Below are positions 37,045 through 44,446 of a DNA stretch of 47,426 nt, one piece after another. This DNA comes from an uncultured Lachnospiraceae bacterium (GTDB lineage: Bacteria > Bacillota > Clostridia > Lachnospirales > Lachnospiraceae), in contig CALWSG010000039.1 of NCBI GenBank assembly GCA_944384155.1, forward strand, positions 1 through 47,426, in the 5' to 3' direction. Under the pieces are notes generated by a model. It saw only the letters and a program-made list of their open reading frames with translations, ran no database searches and was not told where the DNA came from. A program made the position numbers and the translations under genes. Numbering within the stretch: the first letter of the stretch is position 1; every line of letters starts with the position of its first letter.

Positions 37045-38466
37045 ATGTTAAAAAAATTAAAATACTTCCTTGTTTTGGCAATGTGCTTATCGGTGCTTGC
37101 CGGCTGTTCAAAAGAAGATGAGAATAAAGACAGTGAAGAATTTCAGGTAAATGACATATATGAGATATACGAGAAGGATGGAAATAAAATTACAACAGTT
37201 TACGGAACGGTGGAGTATGAGGATTATACTGACCTTACGGTAAGAAAGTCAGATGTTGCGGTTACTACATCATCAGTGGAAAGCTCAAAAAGCAGTCTGC
37301 TTCAGGCAGTAGGTATGGAAGAGGTAAATGATGAATTTATTGAAAATTACTGCGTATGGAAGGGAATAGACAGCAGTGAAGAATTAGATGAATATTTTAA
37401 TAATCTTATTTTTATGCTTAATGTATATAATGCTAAATGGAGTGATATTGCAGATAAGTTTACTCTTGTTGATTACAATGAAGCCTGCTATAAAAAGATA
37501 GAAAAAGATCTTGATGAGCAGTATACTCAGTATTTAACCCAGATGGGATTTGAGTCTATAGAGGATTACTGTTCAAATATTGGTATATCCGTGGATGAGT
37601 TTAAAAAACAAGTATATGATATAGAGGGTACCATAAAGGAACGTATTATAAATATTGTAATAGCTAAGGAGAAGGGTCTTGAGCTTAATGATGAAAATAC
37701 AAACAAAGTCATGGAAGAAATAGCATTTCAAAACGGGCTTACAAGCACAGAAGAGGTAAAGGAACAAATCGGAGGAACCAACGAGGACTGGCAGCTTATG
37801 GTAGCTAATTATCTTCTTCTTGAGTGGATGGCACAAAATGCAACTATTGTAGACGATATGGAAGCAGAGGGTGTTGTGGTAGATCAGACAGCCCCACCTA
37901 AGGAGGGAGATACAATAGCTGAAATTACCGTAAAGGATTACGGTGTTATAAAAATCCGTCTGTTTGGTGAATTGGCACCAAAGGCAGTGGAAAATTTCAC
38001 AACACACTCAAAGGACGGATATTATGACGGACTTACCTTCCACAGGGTTATAGATAACTTTATGATACAGGGAGGAGATCCTAACGGTAACGGCACAGGC
38101 GGTGAGAGTATTTGGGGAGAATACTTTGAGGATGAATTTTCCGTGCAGCTTGCACCTGTAAGGGGAGCATTATGTATGGCAAATGCAGGAGACGATACAA
38201 ACGGCTCACAGTTTTTTATTGTTCAGTCAGAGGATACAAATGAAACATATGCTGCTAATTGGCTTGAAATAGGTATGCCTGAGGCACTTGTAAATTATTA
38301 TATGGAAAACGGAGGCTATCCTTCACTGTACAAGGCACATACAGTCTTTGGTCAGGTATATGAGGGAATGGACGTGGTTGATGCCATAGCGGCAACGGAG
38401 ACAGACGATAACGATAAGCCAACAACAGATGTAGTTATAGAGAAAATAGAGATTTCAACATATTAA
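37045..38466 (+). CDS. Lipoprotein peptidyl-prolyl isomerase, cyclophilin type
   Basis: A 473-residue exported lipoprotein with signal peptide and lipobox LAGC (Cys21). Residues 90-260 are helical and resemble SurA/trigger-factor chaperone regions (IEDYCSNIGISVDEFKKQVY). The C-terminal 190 residues are a cyclophilin domain with FHRVIDNFMIQGGDPNGNGTG (catalytic Arg in FHRV), ANAGDDTNGSQFFI and HTVFGQVYEG. It should fold proteins outside the membrane. The start at 37045 follows TGGAG. It interrupts the polyamine genes, with no obvious functional link. Confidence 0.88.
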   Translation: MLKKLKYFLVLAMCLSVLAGCSKEDENKDSEEFQVNDIYEIYEKDGNKITTVYGTVEYEDYTDLTVRKSDVAVTTSSVESSKSSLLQAVGMEEVNDEFIENYCVWKGIDSSEELDEYFNNLIFMLNVYNAKWSDIADKFTLVDYNEACYKKIEKDLDEQYTQYLTQMGFESIEDYCSNIGISVDEFKKQVYDIEGTIKERIINIVIAKEKGLELNDENTNKVMEEIAFQNGLTSTEEVKEQIGGTNEDWQLMVANYLLLEWMAQNATIVDDMEAEGVVVDQTAPPKEGDTIAEITVKDYGVIKIRLFGELAPKAVENFTTHSKDGYYDGLTFHRVIDNFMIQGGDPNGNGTGGESIWGEYFEDEFSVQLAPVRGALCMANAGDDTNGSQFFIVQSEDTNETYAANWLEIGMPEALVNYYMENGGYPSLYKAHTVFGQVYEGMDVVDAIAATETDDNDKPTTDVVIEKIEISTY

Positions 38467-38485
38467 TTAAATTACAATTAAGAGG

Positions 38486-38512
38486 GTACCTTTTAAGGGC
38501 AGCCCTCTTTGC
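38486..38512 (+). terminator. Weak hairpin after the PPIase gene
   Basis: AAGAGGG pairs with CCCTCTT over a 16-base loop, with only three T residues behind it. It may reduce transcription into the downstream decarboxylase gene. Confidence 0.3.
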
Positions 38513-38544
38513 TGCATATGGGAAAAGGAAAGGAAATATAGTCA

Positions 38545-39714
38545 ATGATTTTTAGGGATATGGATTTGGATAAAATAAAGACACCCTGCTATATAGTTGA
38601 TGAAAGGCTTGTAAGGAAAAATATGGAAATTCTTAAAAATGTTATGGATATGACAGGGTGTAAAATACTGCTGGCACAAAAGGGATTTTCCATGTATGCG
38701 TTATATTCTCTTATGAGCAGTTATTTAGTGGGAACAACGGCAAGCTCTCTTAACGAGGCAATTCTTGGACACGAGAAATTTCCGGGAGAGGTTCATATAT
38801 TTAACCCTGCATACAGGGAAGATGATATGGAGAATATACTTGAAATTACTGACCATATTGTATTTAATTCCTTTACACAGTGGTATAAATATAAGAATAT
38901 GGTTCATAAGGCTGAAGAAAAGAGAGATTGTCATATATCATGCGGTTTAAGAATTAATCCGGAGTATTCAACCGGAGACCATGCTCAGTATGACCCATGC
39001 AAGGAGGGGTCAAGGCTTGGAATAACCATAGGAAATTTTGAAAAAGCCCTTAATGAGGGGATGACTCTTGAAGGAATAGAAGGGCTTCATTTTCACACTC
39101 TCTGCGAACAGAATTCAGATGATCTTGAAGAAACCCTTAAGGCTGTGGAGGAGAAGTTCGGAAAGTATATTATGGGAATGAAATGGCTTAATTTTGGGGG
39201 AGGTCACCATATTACAAGAGAGGATTATGATATAGCCAGACTTATAAGGCTAATAAATTATATTCAGGATAAATATAAGGTAACTGTATATTTGGAGCCT
39301 GGAGAGGCCGCTGTTTTAAATTCCGGTTTTCTTGTAAGTACAGTGCTGGAAACCATGGAAAATGGCATGAATATTGCTATACTGGACACATCAGCAGCCT
39401 GTCATATGCCTGACGTTATAGAAATGCCCTACAGACCTTTTATAATATCTTCAGGAGAGCCTTGTGAAAAAAAATACACTTACAGGCTTGGGGGACCAAC
39501 ATGCCTTGCAGGAGACATAATAGGAGATTACAGCTTTGATGAAAGGCTTATAGAAGGAGACAAGCTGATATTTACAGATATGGCACATTATTCCATGGTA
39601 AAGAATAATACATTTAACGGTATAAATCTTCCTGACATATGTGTATATAGTGAAAAAGAAGGCTTTAAGGTTGTAAAAACATTTGGATATGAGGATTTTA
39701 AGGGAAGGCTTTAG
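38545..39714 (+). CDS. nspC: Carboxynorspermidine/carboxyspermidine decarboxylase
   Basis: A 389-residue fold-type III PLP decarboxylase. KTPCYIVDERLVRKNMEIL starts the barrel, and the PLP lysine is in LLAQKGFSMYA. Other family marks are GLHFHTLCEQNSDDLEETL and WLNFGGGHHITREDYD, and DTSAACHMPDVIEMPYRP contains the active Cys/Asp loop. It decarboxylates carboxy(nor)spermidine to (nor)spermidine, completing the route begun at 35797. The ATG at 38545 has AAAGGAAA upstream. A shorter start at 38557 is possible. Confidence 0.92.
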   Translation: MIFRDMDLDKIKTPCYIVDERLVRKNMEILKNVMDMTGCKILLAQKGFSMYALYSLMSSYLVGTTASSLNEAILGHEKFPGEVHIFNPAYREDDMENILEITDHIVFNSFTQWYKYKNMVHKAEEKRDCHISCGLRINPEYSTGDHAQYDPCKEGSRLGITIGNFEKALNEGMTLEGIEGLHFHTLCEQNSDDLEETLKAVEEKFGKYIMGMKWLNFGGGHHITREDYDIARLIRLINYIQDKYKVTVYLEPGEAAVLNSGFLVSTVLETMENGMNIAILDTSAACHMPDVIEMPYRPFIISSGEPCEKKYTYRLGGPTCLAGDIIGDYSFDERLIEGDKLIFTDMAHYSMVKNNTFNGINLPDICVYSEKEGFKVVKTFGYEDFKGRL

Positions 39715-39741
39715 GTAGTTTATGTAATAATAAAAGTAGCT

Positions 39742-39779
39742 ATTTTACATTGAATATATATGAGTATAAGATGTAAAAT
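39742..39779 (+). promoter_or_regulatory. Operator-like inverted repeat over the kduI promoter
   Basis: ATTTTACAT (39742-39750) and ATGTAAAAT (39771-39779) are perfect inverted arms 20 bases apart. Between them TTTACA and TATAAG form a likely -35/-10 pair. A repressor binding both arms would cover the promoter; a uronate-responsive regulator is a reasonable guess. Confidence 0.5.
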
Positions 39780-39811
39780 CATGTAAAGTTGGGAAAAAGG
39801 AGGTTTTTTAC

Positions 39812-40675
39812 ATGGAACTTAGAACGGCTTCGTCGCCAAAGGACGTAAAATATTACACAACGGAAAGGCTTAGGGAGGAATTTCTTATAGATGATTTATT
39901 TAAGCCTGATGATGTAAAGATGGTGTACAGCCATATAGACAGAATTATTACAGGCTCGGCAGTGCCTGTAGAAAAAAAGCTTTCCCTGTCGGCAGGAGAT
40001 GAGCTTAGGGCAGATTATTTCCTTCAAAGAAGAGAACTTGGTATAATAAACATAGGAGGTCCCGGAAAAATTACGGCAGGAAACAAAACATATGATGTCA
40101 ATTATAAGGACGGTATGTACATAGGAATGGGAGTGGAGACTGTAGAATTTGAAAGTGTTGATTCTAAAAATCCTGCCAAGTTTTATTTTAACAGTGCACC
40201 TGCACATAAGGCCTACAAAACTGTAGTTATAAAGCTTGATGGTGAGGCTTCCGATGATGTTGTAATTATAAAAAATGAAAATAAAGTGGAGCTAGGCTCA
40301 TTAGAGGAATCAAATCACAGAGTAATTAATAAATATATACTTCCGGGACAGGTTGAAAGCTGTCAGCTTGTTATGGGAATGACCGGATTAAAGCCGGGAA
40401 GTGTATGGAATACGATGCCATGTCATACACATGACAGAAGAATGGAGGTTTATCTGTATTTTGACATGGATGAGGATTCTATTGTTATGCATTATATGGG
40501 AGAGCCTGAGGAAACAAGACATATTGTTATGAGAAATGAACAGGCAGTTATATCTCCAAGCTGGTCTATACATGCAGGAAGCGGAACAAAGGCATATACC
40601 TTTATATGGGGCATGGTAGGAGAAAATCAGGAATTCGGCGATATGGACAATGTGGAAATGAAGAATTTAAAATAA
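39812..40675 (+). CDS. kduI: 5-keto-4-deoxyuronate isomerase
   Basis: A 287-residue cupin enzyme that converts 5-keto-4-deoxyuronate from pectin into 3-deoxy-D-glycero-2,5-hexodiulosonate. The zinc-binding region TMPCHTHDRRMEVYLYFDM and the N-terminus ELRTASSPKDVKYYTTERLR are typical. AAAAAGGAGG lies upstream of the ATG. kduD follows 68 bases downstream. The start and length agree with the family (about 278-290). Confidence 0.94.
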   Translation: MELRTASSPKDVKYYTTERLREEFLIDDLFKPDDVKMVYSHIDRIITGSAVPVEKKLSLSAGDELRADYFLQRRELGIINIGGPGKITAGNKTYDVNYKDGMYIGMGVETVEFESVDSKNPAKFYFNSAPAHKAYKTVVIKLDGEASDDVVIIKNENKVELGSLEESNHRVINKYILPGQVESCQLVMGMTGLKPGSVWNTMPCHTHDRRMEVYLYFDMDEDSIVMHYMGEPEETRHIVMRNEQAVISPSWSIHAGSGTKAYTFIWGMVGENQEFGDMDNVEMKNLK

Positions 40676-40743
40676 AGGGAAAAAGCATTTTCAGGAATTG
40701 AGGAAATTTGATTTCTATTAAATATTTAAAATGGAGGAAAAAA

Positions 40744-41547
40744 ATGAGTATTTTAGATAAATTTTCATTGGAGGGAAAGGTAGCCTTAATAACAGGGGCT
40801 TCTTATGGAATAGGCTATGCCATAGCAAAGGCTTATGCCCAGGCGGGAGCAAAAATTGTGTTTAATGATATAAATAAGGAGCTTGTGGATAAGGGACTCG
40901 AAGCGTATAAGGCTGACGGTATTGATGTCAAGGGTTATGTGTGTGACGTAACAGATGAAAATGCAGTCTGTGATATGGTGGCAAAAATAGAGGCAGAGGT
41001 TGGAGTTATTGATATACTTGTGAATAATGCAGGTATTATCAGAAGAATACCTATGTGCGAAATGAGTGCCGATGAGTTCAGAAAGGTGATAGATGTTGAT
41101 TTAAATGCACCTTTTATTGTATCTAAGGCAGTTATTCCGTCTATGATTAAGAAGGGGCATGGAAAGATTATAAATATATGTTCGATGATGAGTGAGCTTG
41201 GCAGGGAAACCGTATCGGCATATGCGGCGGCAAAGGGGGGACTGAAAATGCTTACAAGGAACATAGCCTCAGAGTACGGTGAGTTTAATATTCAGTGCAA
41301 TGGTATAGGACCGGGATATATAGCAACACTTCAGACAGCGCCATTAAGAGAGGTACAGCCTGACGGAAGTAAGCATCCGTTTGACAGTTTTATTATAGGG
41401 AAAACACCTGCTGCAAGATGGGGCACAACAGAGGATTTAATGGGACCTGCCGTATTCCTTGCATCTGATGCATCTGACTTTGTAAATGGTCATGTATTGT
41501 ATGTAGACGGAGGCATACTTGCATATATTGGGAAACAGCCTAAGTAA
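40744..41547 (+). CDS. kduD: 2-dehydro-3-deoxy-D-gluconate 5-dehydrogenase
   Basis: A 267-residue short-chain dehydrogenase reducing the KduI product to 2-keto-3-deoxygluconate. It has the cofactor motif TGASYGIGYAIA, NNAGI, and the catalytic Tyr-x3-Lys in SAYAAAKGG. TGGAGG precedes the ATG at 40744; an upstream ATG at 40708 has no site. It works with KduI in pectin use. A strong terminator follows, so the two genes form a closed operon. Confidence 0.92.
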   Translation: MSILDKFSLEGKVALITGASYGIGYAIAKAYAQAGAKIVFNDINKELVDKGLEAYKADGIDVKGYVCDVTDENAVCDMVAKIEAEVGVIDILVNNAGIIRRIPMCEMSADEFRKVIDVDLNAPFIVSKAVIPSMIKKGHGKIINICSMMSELGRETVSAYAAAKGGLKMLTRNIASEYGEFNIQCNGIGPGYIATLQTAPLREVQPDGSKHPFDSFIIGKTPAARWGTTEDLMGPAVFLASDASDFVNGHVLYVDGGILAYIGKQPK

Positions 41548-41576
41548 ATAAGTAAGTTAAAAAAATAAAGTTTTGT

Positions 41577-41605
41577 GCTGCCCGTTTATGAAGGGCAGCG
41601 TTTTT
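41577..41605 (+). terminator. Rho-independent terminator after kduD
   Basis: GCTGCCC (41577-41583) pairs with GGGCAGC (41593-41599), followed by five T residues. It marks the end of the ordinary chromosomal genes before the AT-rich block. Confidence 0.88.
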
Positions 41606-41974
41606 ATGTTATAAAATCCATTTAATAAAATATCTTACCAATTTCTACATTAAACCTGTCAATTATTACAACTAAATAATTAACGTGAAAATATATGATA
41701 TACTAGCCGCAGAGCGGCTAGTGTCGCTGGCAGTAGCCAAATGAACATAAACATTCACTTGGCTCATTGCTTTGTGATATAATGTTTGCGGAGAAAATTT
41801 AAATAAATAATTGTAAAACATTCTATATTGTGTATTGTATTATGCAAAGTCAACAAATTTGTCAACAAATGTTGTTCAGTGAGAGCGTGTCTGTGTCCAA
41901 TTAATTAATCTGCATAATGCTAAAAAAATATTAGTTTTACAATTGTAAAAAAATTAAAGGAGAGTTAATGCAGA
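41606..41974. other. Repeat-rich intergenic region before the LytTR gene
   Basis: This 369-base stretch has no coding frame I can support. It holds an 8-bp hairpin CTAGCCGC/GCGGCTAG (41703-41721), a hairpin AGCCAAATGAA/TTCACTTGGCT (about 41735-41764), the direct repeat GTCAACAAA twice (about 41858-41878, 12 bases apart), inverted arms ATTATGCA/TGCATAAT around it, and a 16-bp palindrome (41935-41950). It may be both an island edge and the control region of the regulator gene. Confidence 0.5.
41935..41950. promoter_or_regulatory. Perfect 16-bp palindrome upstream of the LytTR gene
   Basis: TTTTACAATTGTAAAA reads the same on both strands and lies just before the AAAGGAGAG ribosome binding site of the LytTR gene. 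It could be an operator or an RNA hairpin affecting translation. Confidence 0.45.
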
Positions 41975-42673
41975 ATGAAAATAGGAATATGTGATGAAAG
42001 TTTATATTATATAGAGCAAATATACAAGTGTTGTTATAAATATGAGAAACAGTATAAAATTAATATTGAATATTTTATATATAATTCAGGTGAACAGGTA
42101 TTAAATGAAGGTGAAAAGCTTGATATATTATTTACGGAAATAGAAATGAAAAAAATTGATGGAATTAATCTAATGGAGAAGTTAATAAAAGAAAATCATG
42201 TATGGAAAATAGTGTTTGTAAGCAAAAATACTGAAAGGATATTTGATATTTTTTCAATAAAAACATTAGGATTTGTTAAAAAGCCTATAAATTATGAGAG
42301 TATAGAAAAATGGCTTAATGTAATAAATAATGAATTAAACAAGAATGATATTGTAAAATATAATACAGGTAGCGGAAAAGGAGTAATTAGTGTTAATAAA
42401 ATAGTATATGTGCAAGGTGAAAGAAATTGTGTGTTAGTTATTACAGAAGATGATATGTTTATGGCAATGGGAAATCTTAAGTCATGGGAGGAGAGGCTTG
42501 TAAAAACAGATGTTGTACGTGTACATAAATCATATCTTGTTAATATGTCATATATAAGTGAATTTGGAAAAGAAATAAAAATACAAAAAAGAAAGGAGAT
42601 GATACCCATCGGCAGAAAATATGAAAAAAATGTAAAACAGAATTATAATCAATATATCAGCAGAAGATTTTAG
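41975..42673 (+). CDS. LytTR-family response regulator with Glu in the phospho-acceptor site
   Basis: A 232-residue regulator. The receiver (residues 1-118) has D7-E8 in GICDES and K103 in FVKKPI, but the phospho-acceptor position in LDILFTEIEM is E55 instead of Asp. Glu can mimic phospho-Asp, so it may be active without a kinase; none is encoded nearby. The LytTR DNA-binding domain (about 130-230) has VYVQGERNCVLV and VVRVHKSYLVNMSYI. Such regulators often control peptide or bacteriocin genes. AAAGGAGAG precedes the start. The gene is clearly more AT-rich than the genes before 41605. Confidence 0.87.
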   Translation: MKIGICDESLYYIEQIYKCCYKYEKQYKINIEYFIYNSGEQVLNEGEKLDILFTEIEMKKIDGINLMEKLIKENHVWKIVFVSKNTERIFDIFSIKTLGFVKKPINYESIEKWLNVINNELNKNDIVKYNTGSGKGVISVNKIVYVQGERNCVLVITEDDMFMAMGNLKSWEERLVKTDVVRVHKSYLVNMSYISEFGKEIKIQKRKEMIPIGRKYEKNVKQNYNQYISRRF

Positions 42674-42684
42674 AAAATAATAGC

Positions 42685-42717
42685 TTTAAAGTATCAACAA
42701 CACTTTTAAAGTACCAA
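42685..42717 (+). promoter_or_regulatory. Tandem direct repeats, candidate LytTR binding sites
   Basis: TTTAAAGTATCAA (42685-42697) and TTTAAAGTACCAA (42705-42717) repeat 20 bases apart, about two helical turns, matching the usual spacing of LytTR operators. The second copy ends 5 bases before the -35 box of the next promoter. The match to the general LytTR consensus is only partial. Confidence 0.5.
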
Positions 42718-42722
42718 TGATA

Positions 42723-42751
42723 TTGTGATTTGTGTGAAAATAATGTAAAAT
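42723..42751 (+). promoter_or_regulatory. Promoter of the secreted-protein gene
   Basis: TTGTGA (42723-42728), a 17-base spacer and TAAAAT (42746-42751). Transcription should start near 42758, giving a leader of about 135 bases. An alternative TATAAT at 42765 lacks a -35 box. Confidence 0.45.
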
Positions 42752-42893
42752 ATTGCAGTATATATATAATTTAAATTTAATATTTAATAACATTGCCGGC
42801 AAAATTATGAAAAGGAGAGTGATTAAAATAGTGTAAAATATGTAATAGTTATATAACTAATAATTTATGTCATAAAAAATAAGGAGGATTTAT

Positions 42894-43544
42894 ATGGTAA
42901 AAAAACATATGAAAAAAAATAAAATTTTAAGCATAATGTTAACATTTATATTATTTATTGTTATTTTTGGTGAAATAGTACAGGTATCAGCAGCAACATA
43001 TGGAAGTGCTGCTTCATCAGGAACATATACATACATAGGAAGAAAGACTGTAGGAAAAGTAGATTATCAAATATATAAAAATAGTAAATCATGGATATGT
43101 TATTACCCGGGTAAAAAAGTTACAACTAATATATATCATGTTAAAGGTCATGGAGATGATGTTTTGGCATTTTCTACATCGCAGACATTATCAAAAACAT
43201 CAACAACATCGTGGAGTGCTAATGCATCGATAACAGCTTCAGGAAGTATTGATTTTATTATGTTTTCTACAGGGGTTTCTGTTGGAGCTGGTTTGGGATA
43301 TGGGGAAATGTATGCAAGAGGATATACATTTTCAAAAGCTAATACAGTATCAAAAACTATAAAAGACTCAGCAAATACAGGGTATTATAGTAGAGTTCCA
43401 GGATATACTTTTTATAAAATGAAATGTTGTATAAGAAAACTATCAAGTATAGTTCCAACAATCATATATTATGATGCACCGTATGGAGACCCTGTTTTAT
43501 ACACGATATATAGTCCTAATAATTCAAGTTGGTCAATATACTAA
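42894..43544 (+). CDS. Secreted protein of unknown family
   Basis: A 216-residue preprotein with a Sec signal peptide (KILSIMLTFILFIVIFGEIV), probably cut after VQVSA, giving a mature chain of about 180 residues. The mature part is rich in Ser, Thr, Tyr and Gly. A central Ser/Thr-rich stretch (TLSKTSTTSWSANASITASG) leads into a glycine-rich amphipathic segment (FSTGVSVGAGLGYGEMYARG). Two adjacent cysteines lie near the end (KMKCCIRK). The alternating Ser/Thr and Gly pattern recalls beta-hairpins of pore-forming proteins, but I recognise no family. The AAGGAGG site is very strong, and an exporter-like cassette follows. A toxin, surface protein or substrate of that cassette are all possible. 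Confidence 0.75.
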   Translation: MVKKHMKKNKILSIMLTFILFIVIFGEIVQVSAATYGSAASSGTYTYIGRKTVGKVDYQIYKNSKSWICYYPGKKVTTNIYHVKGHGDDVLAFSTSQTLSKTSTTSWSANASITASGSIDFIMFSTGVSVGAGLGYGEMYARGYTFSKANTVSKTIKDSANTGYYSRVPGYTFYKMKCCIRKLSSIVPTIIYYDAPYGDPVLYTIYSPNNSSWSIY

Positions 43545-43557
43545 TTAAAAATTGTAT

Positions 43558-43586
43558 ACCGGATATTGGCAAAGACCATATCCGGT
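43558..43586 (+). terminator. Intercistronic hairpin after the secreted-protein gene
   Basis: ACCGGATAT (43558-43566) pairs perfectly with ATATCCGGT (43578-43586). No T-run follows, so it may attenuate rather than stop transcription into the exporter genes, or stabilise the upstream mRNA. Confidence 0.5.
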
Positions 43587-43605
43587 AAATAAAAATGGAG
43601 GATAG

Positions 43606-44445
43606 ATGAGAAAAAAATATATAGCAATTTTATTAATTATAGTTCAAATGTTTTTACTATTGCATGGATGTGATAGTAGTGATAATGAAAAAACGGATGA
43701 TAGTAAATTCATATGGGGAAGTGAATTGGTAAAATATGATATGTATGTAAACAATGGTAATATAATAGGGTTTAATATTCCGTTTGCTTACATCGGAAAT
43801 AAGGATAATTTAGAGTTAATAAGTATAACAGGTGAAAATACTGATAAAGCTGAGGTAGAGATTTTTGATGATACAATATTAGAGTTTGAGAATCTTGAGT
43901 ATAATAGATATAAATTAGGATTATTAGGTTTAATAATTAGTTGGGAACCAAATATAAATATTGAAATTAGAGAAATTAAAGTAAAAATAAATGGAAGAGA
44001 AGAAAATATAGTATTAAAAAATCCTGTTATATTAAAGCATAATGAAAATTCAAATAGTATAATTGAATATGTTTCGTCTGATGTAGTAGGTTCAGGCACA
44101 GATATTGCTCTTACATATAAAATTGCATCCGACGAAAATATTAAGGTAACAGCCTGTGAACTTATAGAACCATTTTCCATAAATAGTATAGACACTAAAG
44201 TATCAGGAAGAACAATACAAGAATTTCCATTTGAACTTAAGACAGAGGAAGAAATGCTTGTAAATATAGAATCATTAATTGATAAAGATAACCAATATTG
44301 TTTTTTGGGCAGCAATTTTATTATTCATTATGAAAATAGTGAAGGAAACAAAGAAAAATATATGTTTACTTTAGTAAAACAGGGAGCAGGAAATGAGGAA
44401 ACAGGCAATGTTGTATTAAAGAAATTGGTTGACAGAGGAAAATAA
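43606..44445 (+). CDS. Lipoprotein of the exporter cassette, unknown function
   Basis: A 279-residue protein with signal peptide and lipobox LLHGCDSS (Cys22). The rest looks like two beta-rich Ig-like domains (YDMYVNNGNIIGFNIPFAYI and ALTYKIASDENIKVTACELI). I recognise no family. Its stop is separated by one base from the ATG of the adaptor gene, so the two are co-translated. It could be an immunity or substrate-capture lipoprotein, by position only. Confidence 0.75.
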   Translation: MRKKYIAILLIIVQMFLLLHGCDSSDNEKTDDSKFIWGSELVKYDMYVNNGNIIGFNIPFAYIGNKDNLELISITGENTDKAEVEIFDDTILEFENLEYNRYKLGLLGLIISWEPNINIEIREIKVKINGREENIVLKNPVILKHNENSNSIIEYVSSDVVGSGTDIALTYKIASDENIKVTACELIEPFSINSIDTKVSGRTIQEFPFELKTEEEMLVNIESLIDKDNQYCFLGSNFIIHYENSEGNKEKYMFTLVKQGAGNEETGNVVLKKLVDRGK

Positions 44446-44446
44446 T

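Noticed and set aside
37573..38007. Minus-strand frame of 144 codons with many Cys and Phe
   Set aside because: It lies antisense within the cyclophilin lipoprotein gene and has no upstream signal.
41735..41764. Hairpin considered as an integrase attachment site
   Set aside because: No integrase or tRNA gene is in the window and no matching second copy was found at the right end.
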